Source: Candidatus Doudnabacteria bacterium
Lineage (GTDB): Bacteria; Patescibacteriota; Dojkabacteria; J137; JAEUSD01
Assembly (NCBI GenBank): GCA_016788825.1
Contig: JAEUSD010000005.1
Coordinates: 1 to 57,731 of the forward strand
Length of the DNA stretch: 57,731 nucleotides
Direction of reading: 5' to 3'
Each line of letters opens with the position of its first letter. Positions within the stretch are counted from its first letter, which is position 1. Position numbers and translations under genes: made by a program. The notes beneath the pieces were generated by a model that was not told the origin of the DNA, made no database searches, and was given only the letters and a program-made list of their open reading frames with translations. Shown here piece after piece: positions 50,620 to 57,731 of the stretch.

Positions 50620-50721
50620 AAAGAGACCGAACAATATGTTCGGTTTTTTTGTGTCTTGCCGTCTCCCTTTGACTAGTTGAACTTGGAATCTATTTGATAT
50701 TGTCCTAGCGTCGACCTATTT
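50600..50721. repeat. 22-nt perfect inverted copy of the 5S 3' end
   Basis: aaatagg...gacaa at 50600-50621, covering the 5S 3' end, is repeated exactly in inverse orientation at 50700-50721. The second copy contains the stop codon of the Nudix gene. Confidence 0.95.
50627..50650 (+). terminator. Rho-independent terminator of the rRNA operon
   Basis: ccgaaca (50627-50633), loop ata, tgttcgg (50637-50643) and seven T residues. Confidence 0.92.
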
Positions 50722-51306
50722 AAATTGAAAGCGTTCTGGGTGTGGTGTTATCTGTTCAGGTTTTGCTATGTACTTAAATTCTGAATTTCCATCTATTGAT
50801 GTAACTAGAAAATCATTGTCAAAGCCATGCCATTCAGATCTTAGTTCAGGATTTTGTGATAATAAAAGGAAGGTTGCTACATCTGCATGCAGTGGCAAGA
50901 TGTAGCGGATAGGGGATTGCTCATCCTTCAGTTCACGTTTAAAGCCAAGTTCCATAAGCTGTTCAAGGTTCACTAGTTGCCAGTGAATGTGCTCGCAACC
51001 GAGATTTATCTGGTCCAATTGCTCAGGGGATAGTTGGGCACGGTAGAAAAATATCCTGCCTCCGAAATTTCCCACCAGCTCAAGTTCTTCTGGTTGAAGC
51101 TGTAAACCAGTTTCTTCGCCTGTTTCTCTTATTGCTGTTTCCAGCATTGATTCATCAGTGAGGTGATCGAATGTACCTCCAGGCAGATCAAGCAATCCGA
51201 CTGGGAAATATGTGCCTTTTGGTAAGGTCATACTATCTGCCCGGCCTAAAAACAAGATTTCATTATTTGGCGTGGTGAGTATTGTATATGCTGATTTTGG
51301 TTTCAT
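50716..51306 (-). CDS. Nudix hydrolase
   Basis: The 196-residue protein has a Nudix box DLPGGTFDHLTDESMLETAI followed by RETGEETGL. It keeps E-x7-RE-x2-EE-x-G but has two extra residues between the first Gly and the first Glu. Nudix enzymes cleave nucleoside diphosphates linked to another group; the substrate is not predictable here. It lies 23 nt after the nucleotidyltransferase gene on the same strand, suggesting co-transcription and perhaps related nucleotide-sugar metabolism. Its stop codon lies in a copy of the 5S 3' end. Confidence 0.88.
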   Translation of the reverse strand: MKPKSAYTILTTPNNEILFLGRADSMTLPKGTYFPVGLLDLPGGTFDHLTDESMLETAIRETGEETGLQLQPEELELVGNFGGRIFFYRAQLSPEQLDQINLGCEHIHWQLVNLEQLMELGFKRELKDEQSPIRYILPLHADVATFLLLSQNPELRSEWHGFDNDFLVTSIDGNSEFKYIAKPEQITPHPERFQFK

Positions 51307-51329
51307 GGATTTGCTAGTGTAGTGGGAAA

Positions 51330-52085
51330 TTAAATGTCTAAGCTTCTACTGTTTAGGCGTTCTAGGTCTTGAAGGTTTGTGAGCTCGTAGCGTTTGAGTT
51401 TTTTGAGCGGGACGCCTACTACTGTACCTTTACTGTTAAGCAACCTTTCGATCAAATCGTCTTCTCCATAGAATCCCATGAACCCTTCTTCTGGGGAGAT
51501 TAAGTCTAAGCACGAAGTGGTAAGGATGTGGATACCTGCGTTATCGAAGCTGAGCTTTTTGGTCAGTTTCCCGTCGCGGAATTGGCGATCCTTTATAGCT
51601 AACAAGTTGTAGTCGCGATCGAAGAATAGGGGCGGGTTCTGGGTTTTAAAGACTCCGACACCGAGACGGTTTTCTGTTTTCAATTTCCCAAATTCTGCCA
51701 ATTCTTGATAGAAAGCTTGACGGTCGAATCTAATTATAGTGTCTGCGTTTAGGGTCAGTATGTATTTGGTAGTAATCAAATTCTTTGCGAAGCGCAGCCC
51801 GCCAGCGTGTCCTAGCGGTTCAGATTCTTCTTCAGATAGTATGACTTCAAGCTTTCCTTTGTATATCCCCGCGTACTTATGGAATTGCTCTTTGAGGTAC
51901 GAGGTATTTATGATCACCTTTCTGATTCCCAGGTCTAGCATTAGGTCTAAGCTGTATTCCAGGATTGGTCTGCCACCTATTTCAACCAGCGACTTGGGGG
52001 TGGTCTCGGTCAATGGCCGTAGCCTGGTGCCAAGCCCAGCAGCGAAGATAAATCCGGTTGTGTTGTCGAGTATTGTGTTCGTCAT
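51330..52085 (-). CDS. Sugar-phosphate nucleotidyltransferase (MurU/RmlA-like)
   Basis: The 251-residue protein has the NTP-transferase signature FIFAAGLGTRLRPLTETTPK, then SLVEIGGRPILEYSLDLMLD and the catalytic-site strand ILTLNADTIIRFD. Enzymes of this group make NDP-sugars for wall or surface polymers. The short length without a C-terminal beta-helix points to MurU/RmlA-like or mannose-1-phosphate guanylyltransferase-like types. It is the first gene of a minus-strand pair with the Nudix hydrolase. Confidence 0.9.
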   Translation of the reverse strand: MTNTILDNTTGFIFAAGLGTRLRPLTETTPKSLVEIGGRPILEYSLDLMLDLGIRKVIINTSYLKEQFHKYAGIYKGKLEVILSEEESEPLGHAGGLRFAKNLITTKYILTLNADTIIRFDRQAFYQELAEFGKLKTENRLGVGVFKTQNPPLFFDRDYNLLAIKDRQFRDGKLTKKLSFDNAGIHILTTSCLDLISPEEGFMGFYGEDDLIERLLNSKGTVVGVPLKKLKRYELTNLQDLERLNSRSLDI

Positions 52086-52171
52086 TCTTGTATGATCTAG
52101 GTATATAACGGACAGATGGGAGAGATATCACAGAGAGTTGGAAGGCAATCCTGGAGCTGTTAAGATTACAT

Positions 52172-53488
52172 ATGAACGCATTTACTAAGTTTTTAAAAAG
52201 AAGATGGAACCTAAAAGGAGACGAAAAAAAAGAAGTAACCACTGAAGAAGTAGAAGAAATAAAAATAGGTGAAGTTATGTCAGAGGCTGTGGCGGTAGCA
52301 AAACGTCTGAATGATAGAGCGATATATCCCTACGATCATTTGGCTGTCTTAGAGAGAATGTCTGGTGCTGATGCAGATAGTTATTGTGAACAACTTTTGA
52401 CTGATATGCGAGCGTTTGCTGATCTATACACGCTTTTCTACAGATATGACGAGAAAAATCCTAATGAAAAAGTCGAATTACGTTTTTTTACTGAGCTCGC
52501 AGAAGAAATTCCTGATTTGAAGGAGTATATAATACCTATTCTTAGTGATGCCCAATATAGTGGAAGTAAAGAAGCGCTGCTTAAAATAGTTTGTTTTAAG
52601 CACATTCGGTATGCCCTTGAGACCTATGCTTTGCGATATTACTGGAATGGTGGGGTTGAGAGGTGGCAGCCCCAGAAATTTATGGCTACATTTCTCAAGA
52701 AGTTTTATGGGGGTTATAGAAGAGAACCTAGTGAATTTGGTAAAAGGGTACGTGACGTTCTAGATGAGATTTTGACGGAGGATGAAGTAGATACTAAGGA
52801 AGGAGTGTTTTTGTTAAAGGCATCTCGTTTCCTTAAAGTTCTCGTTATCTCTCATAACGATACTGTTTTGGAGTACGCGTTTAATGGGATCGGCACAGCT
52901 AATGATATCTTTACACTCATGATCTATCTTGGCCTAGAGAAGCTTTCTCGGGAGCAGGGAGTGAGTATAGAAAATGTTACGGATAAAGATATTATAGAAT
53001 TATGCTTGAGTAAAGATTTCGCGCATAAGATTTTTAAACTAGCTTCAATAAATCAAGGTGATGTTTCAGTTTTATCGAGTTTTTTTGATAAAGTTCCGCC
53101 TACAGCCAAAGCACAAGAAGAGAATAGGCTAATCCGGGAGGAAGGGATTCAGGTTATGAGAGCAGTGATACTGCAAAACCAAACAATTGATGATTCAGTT
53201 GACTTGATGAGGGATAACTTACTCAAAAAAGGGTACCATGGGGATTCGAAGTTCTCCCTTGGAGACACCTTCGGGTGCCTTGCTATGACGCCGCTGTTTC
53301 GTAAACAGGAAATCCCCTTGGCAGATCTAGGGGTTAGTGTTCCTGAGTATCCTAGGCAAACTGAGTCATTTATAACGATTTATCTGAAGCTTTTTCTATA
53401 TCTAGGTACTTTGCCGCTTGACCAAGAAAGGAAAGGTAGCTACTTTGACTATGTTCGAATGCAAGCGGCTGTGAGAGCTTGGGGTTAA
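52172..53488 (+). CDS. Unknown helical cytosolic protein
   Basis: I do not recognise this 438-residue protein. It lacks a signal peptide and membrane helices. An N-terminal basic segment (FTKFLKRRWNLKGDEKK) and an acidic stretch are followed by a mainly helical body. No catalytic motif stands out. It ends end-to-end with the convergent membrane gene: the stop TAA (53486-53488) is followed at once by the complementary stop, sharing a TTAATTAA palindrome. Confidence 0.55.
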   Translation: MNAFTKFLKRRWNLKGDEKKEVTTEEVEEIKIGEVMSEAVAVAKRLNDRAIYPYDHLAVLERMSGADADSYCEQLLTDMRAFADLYTLFYRYDEKNPNEKVELRFFTELAEEIPDLKEYIIPILSDAQYSGSKEALLKIVCFKHIRYALETYALRYYWNGGVERWQPQKFMATFLKKFYGGYRREPSEFGKRVRDVLDEILTEDEVDTKEGVFLLKASRFLKVLVISHNDTVLEYAFNGIGTANDIFTLMIYLGLEKLSREQGVSIENVTDKDIIELCLSKDFAHKIFKLASINQGDVSVLSSFFDKVPPTAKAQEENRLIREEGIQVMRAVILQNQTIDDSVDLMRDNLLKKGYHGDSKFSLGDTFGCLAMTPLFRKQEIPLADLGVSVPEYPRQTESFITIYLKLFLYLGTLPLDQERKGSYFDYVRMQAAVRAWG

Positions 53489-54085
53489 TTAACCTCCAGA
53501 ACAACCGGTGTCTGTTCTCGGCACCAGGATCCCTTGGTATACGTCGCCTGTGCAGCCGCACATGTCACTTATAGAAACTCTGAAAACATTCCCGAATAGG
53601 AAGAAGAGTGCAATCAAAGTTAGGCTTATGGAACTTATTACTGCAAGTAATCTGGCATATCTAGTTGCTAGGGGGTTTAGTTTCTTGAGGCAAAGGTAAA
53701 CTGCGAGGATGCTGCTTGGAAGGGCCATTACTACAGGAATTGCGAAGATGGTTTGGTAGGTACAAATTTCCCCTTTGAACTGTTCAACAATGTATACGAA
53801 CTGTCCTAAAAGTATGATTGATTGGATGAGTGAGAAATTCTTAGAGATTTTATCTTTCCATATCCCCCAGATGAACAAAACATTTATGCCAATTGCCATT
53901 AAAAGTAGGGAGATCACGAAAAAGTCCCCGCTGAAAGGGGAGTCTGAAAGAGGGGACTCCCCATATTTACTAAGTCTCTTTGTCGTCTCGACATAAGAAA
54001 CAACTGAAAGGGCCAAAGCAGTTGACGTCAGAAAGATATTTAGAATACTGGGTAATGCTTTGACCATCTTCTTTACAATATTCAT
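53489..54085 (-). CDS. Unknown multi-pass membrane protein
   Basis: The 198-residue protein has about five membrane helices (11-31, 55-76, 85-103, 112-131 and 145-168). A short exterior C-terminus has three cysteines (DMCGCTGD, DTGCSGG). The function is unknown. It is convergent with the 52172 gene and divergent from the 54232 gene. Confidence 0.55.
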   Translation of the reverse strand: MNIVKKMVKALPSILNIFLTSTALALSVVSYVETTKRLSKYGESPLSDSPFSGDFFVISLLLMAIGINVLFIWGIWKDKISKNFSLIQSIILLGQFVYIVEQFKGEICTYQTIFAIPVVMALPSSILAVYLCLKKLNPLATRYARLLAVISSISLTLIALFFLFGNVFRVSISDMCGCTGDVYQGILVPRTDTGCSGG

Positions 54086-54219
54086 ATGATTAATTGATTG
54101 AAAAGTATATTTGTATTAGTAGAGATCAGTATACAAAAAGACGCTGTATACCATCTACGACTAATACTTATGTTAATATTTCGCTATTATTACTTACTAC
54201 GGAAAGACTTCTTAAATTT

Positions 54220-54225
54220 TAGAAT
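54220..54225 (+). promoter_or_regulatory. -10 box of the 54232 gene
   Basis: TAGAAT lies 6 nt before the ATG with no clear -35. The layout fits a leaderless transcript. Confidence 0.35.
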
Positions 54226-54231
54226 ACAAAG

Positions 54232-55431
54232 ATGTCAGAAATGCCAAAAACTTTGGATCAAAAGCTTATAGGGGCTTTTAGTTCTTTTGTAGAGGATGTT
54301 GAGAGGGAGTTAGGATTGCCCAGTGCAAACATTCATATTCGTGTGGCTCGTGCTGGGGCAAATCTTGTGGAAGCAGAGAGTTTACCTGATCGAATCTATA
54401 TGGCCAGTAGCATAAAGCCTCACTATGCTAAGGTTTGGGTGGAGGAGTGTCTAGGAGGTTTGGATATGAATGTTCCGTTGAAGTGTATAGATAGAGAAAT
54501 AGCGATGTTTATAGTTTGGGATATCATTGGCGGCAACGAGGATGCGATGGCGGTGGATGTTGTGAGAAAAGCTTATGGACAGCCCCTTGAGGAAGTGAGG
54601 GGTATATATGATTTAACTGCAGAAAAGGTTGTTGACCCGGAGTTTCAGTCAACACTAGAGGTACTGCTGAGCAGGTTGCAAGGACAGCAATATACCCCAG
54701 CTGAGCTAATCCATCTTACATTAGGACCAAGCAGTAACGATAGTTTGGTTGCAATAAGAAATATGCTTGCTGCAAGCATGGACTCTGAATTCCCAGAGTT
54801 GCCCCTCAGTGCAGAAAAGGGGGATGAGATCGGACAGAGGGACTTGGTTAAGCGAGATGAAATCCTTCGGCAGACTGCAGATCTTGTAGGTTTAATTGCT
54901 AATGAGGCGGTTGGTCCAGATGCTACGATAGCCGTAAGAAGATCTACCTTAGCGGCTAACTTGGGAGATCCGAATAGTGCAGTATTCAAAGATTTGAGTA
55001 CTTTAAATACGGTAGTTTTCGATTGGGTTGCAAGTGGTGAACCTGGATACAGTAAAGTATTTTGGGATGCTCTCACACAAACTGTGGATAATCCTCGAGC
55101 AGTAAATAGGCAGCACGAGATTAAGCATATTCTGAAAGGGCTGGGTTATAAAGGGGAGGTGATAGAAAAATCTGGTTACTGGCTAGATTCTGATGCTACT
55201 AAGGGCGAAGGAAAGATGAAATTAAACTCCTTTGCGAGGGTCTTTCTCCCAGACTCTAAAGAATATATTGACGTGCATTATGCTGTGGAAGTACCTTTTA
55301 CAGTTGAAGTTGGAGAAGGCGAAGCTGAAACTGAAAGTAGAATTGCAGAACAGGCAAAGGTATTAAGCGATAAAGTTGCGGAAATTTTAAGAGGAAAGCT
55401 GGCAGATGTTCTGGGGTTAGATGTTAGCTAA
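54232..55431 (+). CDS. Unknown cytosolic protein
   Basis: This 399-residue protein is not recognised. It has no membrane helix or signal peptide. An N-terminal alpha/beta-looking segment (LGLPSANIHIRVARAG) and a middle helical part are followed by a C-terminal third with KLNSFARVFLPDSKEYIDVH, then an acidic helical end. No known active-site motif is visible. Its stop codon lies in a TTAGCTAA palindrome. Confidence 0.55.
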   Translation: MSEMPKTLDQKLIGAFSSFVEDVERELGLPSANIHIRVARAGANLVEAESLPDRIYMASSIKPHYAKVWVEECLGGLDMNVPLKCIDREIAMFIVWDIIGGNEDAMAVDVVRKAYGQPLEEVRGIYDLTAEKVVDPEFQSTLEVLLSRLQGQQYTPAELIHLTLGPSSNDSLVAIRNMLAASMDSEFPELPLSAEKGDEIGQRDLVKRDEILRQTADLVGLIANEAVGPDATIAVRRSTLAANLGDPNSAVFKDLSTLNTVVFDWVASGEPGYSKVFWDALTQTVDNPRAVNRQHEIKHILKGLGYKGEVIEKSGYWLDSDATKGEGKMKLNSFARVFLPDSKEYIDVHYAVEVPFTVEVGEGEAETESRIAEQAKVLSDKVAEILRGKLADVLGLDVS

Positions 55432-55451
55432 CTTCTAAATCTTAGCTAAGT

Positions 55452-55480
55452 TTGAAGTTTCTGAGTTTTAGGCATAGAAT
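55452..55480 (+). promoter_or_regulatory. Promoter of the GH-A-like gene
   Basis: TTGAAG (55452-55457), a 17-nt spacer and TAGAAT (55475-55480), with the ATG only 5 nt further at 55486. This is the cleanest leaderless-type promoter in the window. Confidence 0.65.
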
Positions 55481-55485
55481 CTGGT

Positions 55486-56538
55486 ATGCACACTTGGCTA
55501 CGCGAACACAAATGGGCTTGGGCGGTAATGTTACTGGTGTTGGTGTTGTTTGTGGCTGCGATGTGGAGGCGGGAGCCTATGCAGGAGACTCGTGAAGAGC
55601 AGCCACCGGAGCCGCAGATATCTTTCGGCATTGCCGGTTACTCCCCAGCAGGCTTTCCAAATTCTTCCATTGAGCAAGCCGAAGCATACTGGGCGGATGT
55701 GAACGAATATTCTTCTCAACTTGGGGTGCATGTGGATTGGCAGGACTTGAATTTCTTGGAGGTAGCGGCACAGAAGTACAAAGGAGATATTGTGCTTGTT
55801 TTGGGTTTACAGCGGCCTACGGAGTGGTTGCAGTCTGAGCAACAGGTGTTGGCAAAGATATTTGAACTGCTCGGTAAATATCCGCAGATTAAATACTTGG
55901 GGATTGGCAACGAGGTCAATTTGCTGGCGGAGCAGTACGAAGCGGAATTCCCGCAATTTCTAGAGGCTTACAGGCTCTTGTACTGGGAGACAAAACGAGA
56001 TTTCCCCCAAGTGAAGATTTTTACTACTTTTCAATATGAAGCTTTGAAAGGGGAAGGGTACTTAATGGGAAATGCAGATGTGCGGGAGCCGCAATGGGAG
56101 CTGTTGGAGGAGATTGCCGGGTACTATGATATGGTCGGCTTAACGGTTTACCCTTACTTCGACCTCGCGGCTCCCGCACAGATCCCAACTAATTACTTTG
56201 AGCCATTGCTTACAAAGGTCACCAAGCCGATAATTGTTACGGAGACCGCTTGGATCTCGCAACCAAGTTTCCCAGGTGAGCTAGTTGCACTCTCAGACAA
56301 AGGACTTACGGGTAGTGAAGAGGAGCAGGTCGAGTATCTGGGTTACCTTCAAACACTTCCGGTAGAGAAGTTTCCAGTGGTGAATTGGCTGTTGTTACAT
56401 GATCCCAAGGATTGGAGTTCACGCATGACCAGTTTGAAACCTTCGGACTTCACCTTTGCTTCTGCTGCGCTAAAAAACTATGATGATAGCGAAAAGCAAA
56501 TCTGGGAAAAATGGAAAAGCCTTTTCGCTACAAGGTGA
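55486..56538 (+). CDS. Membrane-anchored GH-A clan glycosidase-like protein
   Basis: The 350-residue protein has an N-terminal membrane helix (WAWAVMLLVLVLFVAAMW, about 10-27) and then a TIM-barrel-like domain. The strand-4 motif YLGIGNEVNLLAE has E143 as probable acid/base, and the strand-7 motif PIIVTETAWIS has E253 as probable nucleophile. That pair is typical of retaining clan-A glycoside hydrolases. The subfamily and substrate are not clear. The protein would be held outside the membrane, where it could trim a host or self polysaccharide. Confidence 0.7.
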   Translation: MHTWLREHKWAWAVMLLVLVLFVAAMWRREPMQETREEQPPEPQISFGIAGYSPAGFPNSSIEQAEAYWADVNEYSSQLGVHVDWQDLNFLEVAAQKYKGDIVLVLGLQRPTEWLQSEQQVLAKIFELLGKYPQIKYLGIGNEVNLLAEQYEAEFPQFLEAYRLLYWETKRDFPQVKIFTTFQYEALKGEGYLMGNADVREPQWELLEEIAGYYDMVGLTVYPYFDLAAPAQIPTNYFEPLLTKVTKPIIVTETAWISQPSFPGELVALSDKGLTGSEEEQVEYLGYLQTLPVEKFPVVNWLLLHDPKDWSSRMTSLKPSDFTFASAALKNYDDSEKQIWEKWKSLFATR

Positions 56539-56547
56539 AAAGGGTAT

Positions 56548-56979
56548 CTAGGCCGAAGGTTGTAGTTTAGGCTTTACTGTGTACTCGAATTGCCTCCTAA
56601 GAGTATCAGCTCGCCTTAGCAGCTCTTCATTAGCTTCTCTTTCCTCTGGGGTCATGTTTGTAACATCCAGATTTGGCTCTACAATGTTAATGTTTCCAGT
56701 AAAATAGTTAGCCAATATTCCTTGCCATTCAAACCATGTCGGTTGGCTTGCTCCGGTTCCAACACTTTTAATCAAAGAGAGCATCAGTTTTTCAGTTTCC
56801 GGATCGTTTGTCTGAGGGACAGAGATGGGGTTTCCTCTGCTTTCTCCAGAGTTCTCGTCTAGGGTCTCTAACCAATTACTTAGTTCAGGGTTTACATCAA
56901 CTGCCTCTGCTAGTGCCGATGCCATGACTAGCTTTGCATTAAGTTTTTTTGCAGTTCCTGCAGGTGGTTTTTCTGGCAT
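56548..56979 (-). CDS. Unknown small protein
   Basis: A 143-residue protein without membrane helices; no motif recognised. Acidic and helical toward the C-terminus (TPEEREANEELLRRADTLRR). It lies convergent with the glycosidase gene, 9 nt from its stop. Confidence 0.45.
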   Translation of the reverse strand: MPEKPPAGTAKKLNAKLVMASALAEAVDVNPELSNWLETLDENSGESRGNPISVPQTNDPETEKLMLSLIKSVGTGASQPTWFEWQGILANYFTGNINIVEPNLDVTNMTPEEREANEELLRRADTLRRQFEYTVKPKLQPSA

Positions 56980-57046
56980 GAGTAAACTTTAATAATTAAT
57001 CAAGTAATTATATGCTTTATTTGTGCAAATATGAAGTAGTGGGTGT

Positions 57047-57319
57047 TTAGCTCGGTTCATGGGTAGGGTAGTGATATCCCCATCCTAATTTGAGGTGAAT
57101 AGCTCCTAAGATTCCCGTTAGGCCTTCAACTATCTCAGCAGGAACTTCTTCAAGTTGATTATTTAGGTATGCTTGGATATCTTCTGCTAATTCGAACATA
57201 TCCTCTGGTTTGGCGTCCTTTATTATTTCCTCGGTGATGGTGGCAGCGCTTTTTAGCCCTGCTATAAACAGAGGGTCGTCCAGGTTGGCGGTGACGATTT
57301 GAGAAATAGCGGGTTTCAT
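57047..57319 (-). CDS. Unknown small acidic protein
   Basis: A 90-residue protein, mostly helical and acidic (DAKPEDMFELAEDIQAYL-like centre). No family recognised. TATAAT lies about 10 nt before its ATG on the minus strand, so it probably has its own promoter. Confidence 0.45.
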   Translation of the reverse strand: MKPAISQIVTANLDDPLFIAGLKSAATITEEIIKDAKPEDMFELAEDIQAYLNNQLEEVPAEIVEGLTGILGAIHLKLGWGYHYPTHEPS

Positions 57320-57403
57320 AATTGTCCTAATTATATACTAATTATATCATGGATACTCTTTCTCGAGCTACTATGTGCATTTATTTTCTCAATTGCCCGC
57401 TTA

Positions 57404-57412
57404 TGATATAAT
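57404..57412 (+). promoter_or_regulatory. rpsA promoter (extended -10)
   Basis: TGA TATAAT (57404-57412) is an extended -10 without a good -35. Unlike most genes here, it leaves a leader of about 140 nt before rpsA. Confidence 0.5.
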
Positions 57413-57502
57413 CTTCCCCAGAAAGGCTAGTTTGGCTGTTCCGACAAATCGGGATAAATCTCTTCCAGATTAGAATATTCTACAAACCAAAGATTTCCAG
57501 TT

Positions 57503-57517
57503 CGGGCCGCAGGCCCG
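57503..57517 (+). promoter_or_regulatory. Hairpin in the rpsA leader
   Basis: cgggcc, loop gca, ggcccg. There is no T-run, so it is not a simple terminator. In many bacteria S1 represses its own mRNA through leader structure, and this hairpin could take part. Confidence 0.4.
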
Positions 57518-57558
57518 CTTAGTTACGTAATTATTTATTTTTAATTTACTTTATTATC

Positions 57559-57731
57559 ATGGCAAAAAAAGTTGTCAAAACCGCCCAAAACGACGTTCAA
57601 ACAGAACTCGCAACATATTTAGAAAACCTGGCAAACCCTCCACGTTCATTTAAGCGCGGTCAAATTGTAAAAGGGACTGTCATTGCTTCAACTGACTCAG
57701 AAATGATCGTAGACATCGGTGGCCGCACAGA
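57559..57731 (+). CDS. rpsA: Ribosomal protein S1, 5' part (cut by window edge)
   Basis: ATG at 57559 opens a frame that runs off the right edge after 57 codons. The product begins MAKKVVKTAQNDVQTELATY and continues with SFKRGQIVKGTVIASTDSEM, then IVDIGGRT. That is the first S1 OB-fold repeat of bacterial S1 (typical text: G.IV.GTV..I..D.V.VDIG.KSEG). S1 binds mRNA at the 30S subunit and helps to start translation on leaders without strong Shine-Dalgarno sequences. Confidence 0.85.
   Translation, partial: MAKKVVKTAQNDVQTELATYLENLANPPRSFKRGQIVKGTVIASTDSEMIVDIGGRT

Overview
The window looks like part of the chromosome of a Candidate Phyla Radiation (Patescibacteria) bacterium, most plausibly from the Katanobacteria/Microgenomates side. 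The grounds are a 16S rRNA with primer-site substitutions typical of these lineages, a chain of membrane-anchored and pilin-like genes of the sort annotated in CPR genomes, very compact gene packing, and standard stop codons (TGA is a real stop, so it is not an SR1/Gracilibacteria-type code). The exact phylum is an inference.

Layout. 1-1227: an ATP-grasp-like gene cut by the left edge. 1338-6228: an FtsA/PilM-like ATPase, a membrane protein with a baseplate-J-like exterior, and an unknown protein ending in a PD-(D/E)XK-like nuclease core. 6225-8342: groES-groEL with a sigma70-type promoter, a degenerate CIRCE operator and a strong terminator. 8389-26481: a long same-strand chain made of a small membrane protein, a membrane-anchored double-AAA+ Clp ATPase, six tandem VirB2/TrbC-like two-helix pilin proteins (the first fused to a large Cys-rich exterior domain), a coiled-coil membrane protein, a SpoIID-type glycan lytic enzyme, a PH-domain membrane protein, a degenerate PP2C-propeller protein, smpB, a highly structured putative ncRNA and a VirD4/TraG-like ATPase. 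I read this as an envelope-spanning secretion or pilus machine.

26478-31425: a zincin, a Xer-like recombinase, a FtsB-like protein, membrane proteins including a GT-C-like glycosyltransferase and GtrA, an XRE regulator, and three tRNA genes (Ile-UAU, initiator Met, elongator Met). 31455-44785: FtsH, a dockerin-bearing secreted protein with a PQQ-type propeller protein, a Tat-signal zincin, DNA polymerase I, a membrane-tethered winged-helix protein and a DUF11-type surface protein. 44796-50650: a complete rRNA operon 16S-tRNA-Ile-tRNA-Ala-23S-5S with promoter, processing stems and terminator. 50716-57731: Nudix hydrolase, sugar nucleotidyltransferase, several unrecognised proteins, a GH-A-type glycosidase and the start of rpsA.

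Features that cut across the window: many genes have a -10 box only 5-9 nt before the start codon, suggesting leaderless mRNAs. The rRNAs carry several changes at nearly universal functional sites, most of them compensated by the pairing partner. The initiator tRNA sits inside a perfect 11-bp inverted repeat. Perfect inverted repeats recur inside coding genes. The strongest candidates for something undescribed are the structured RNA at 23788-24019, the Clp/six-pilin/SpoIID/VirD4-like locus, and the sarcin-ricin loop substitution.
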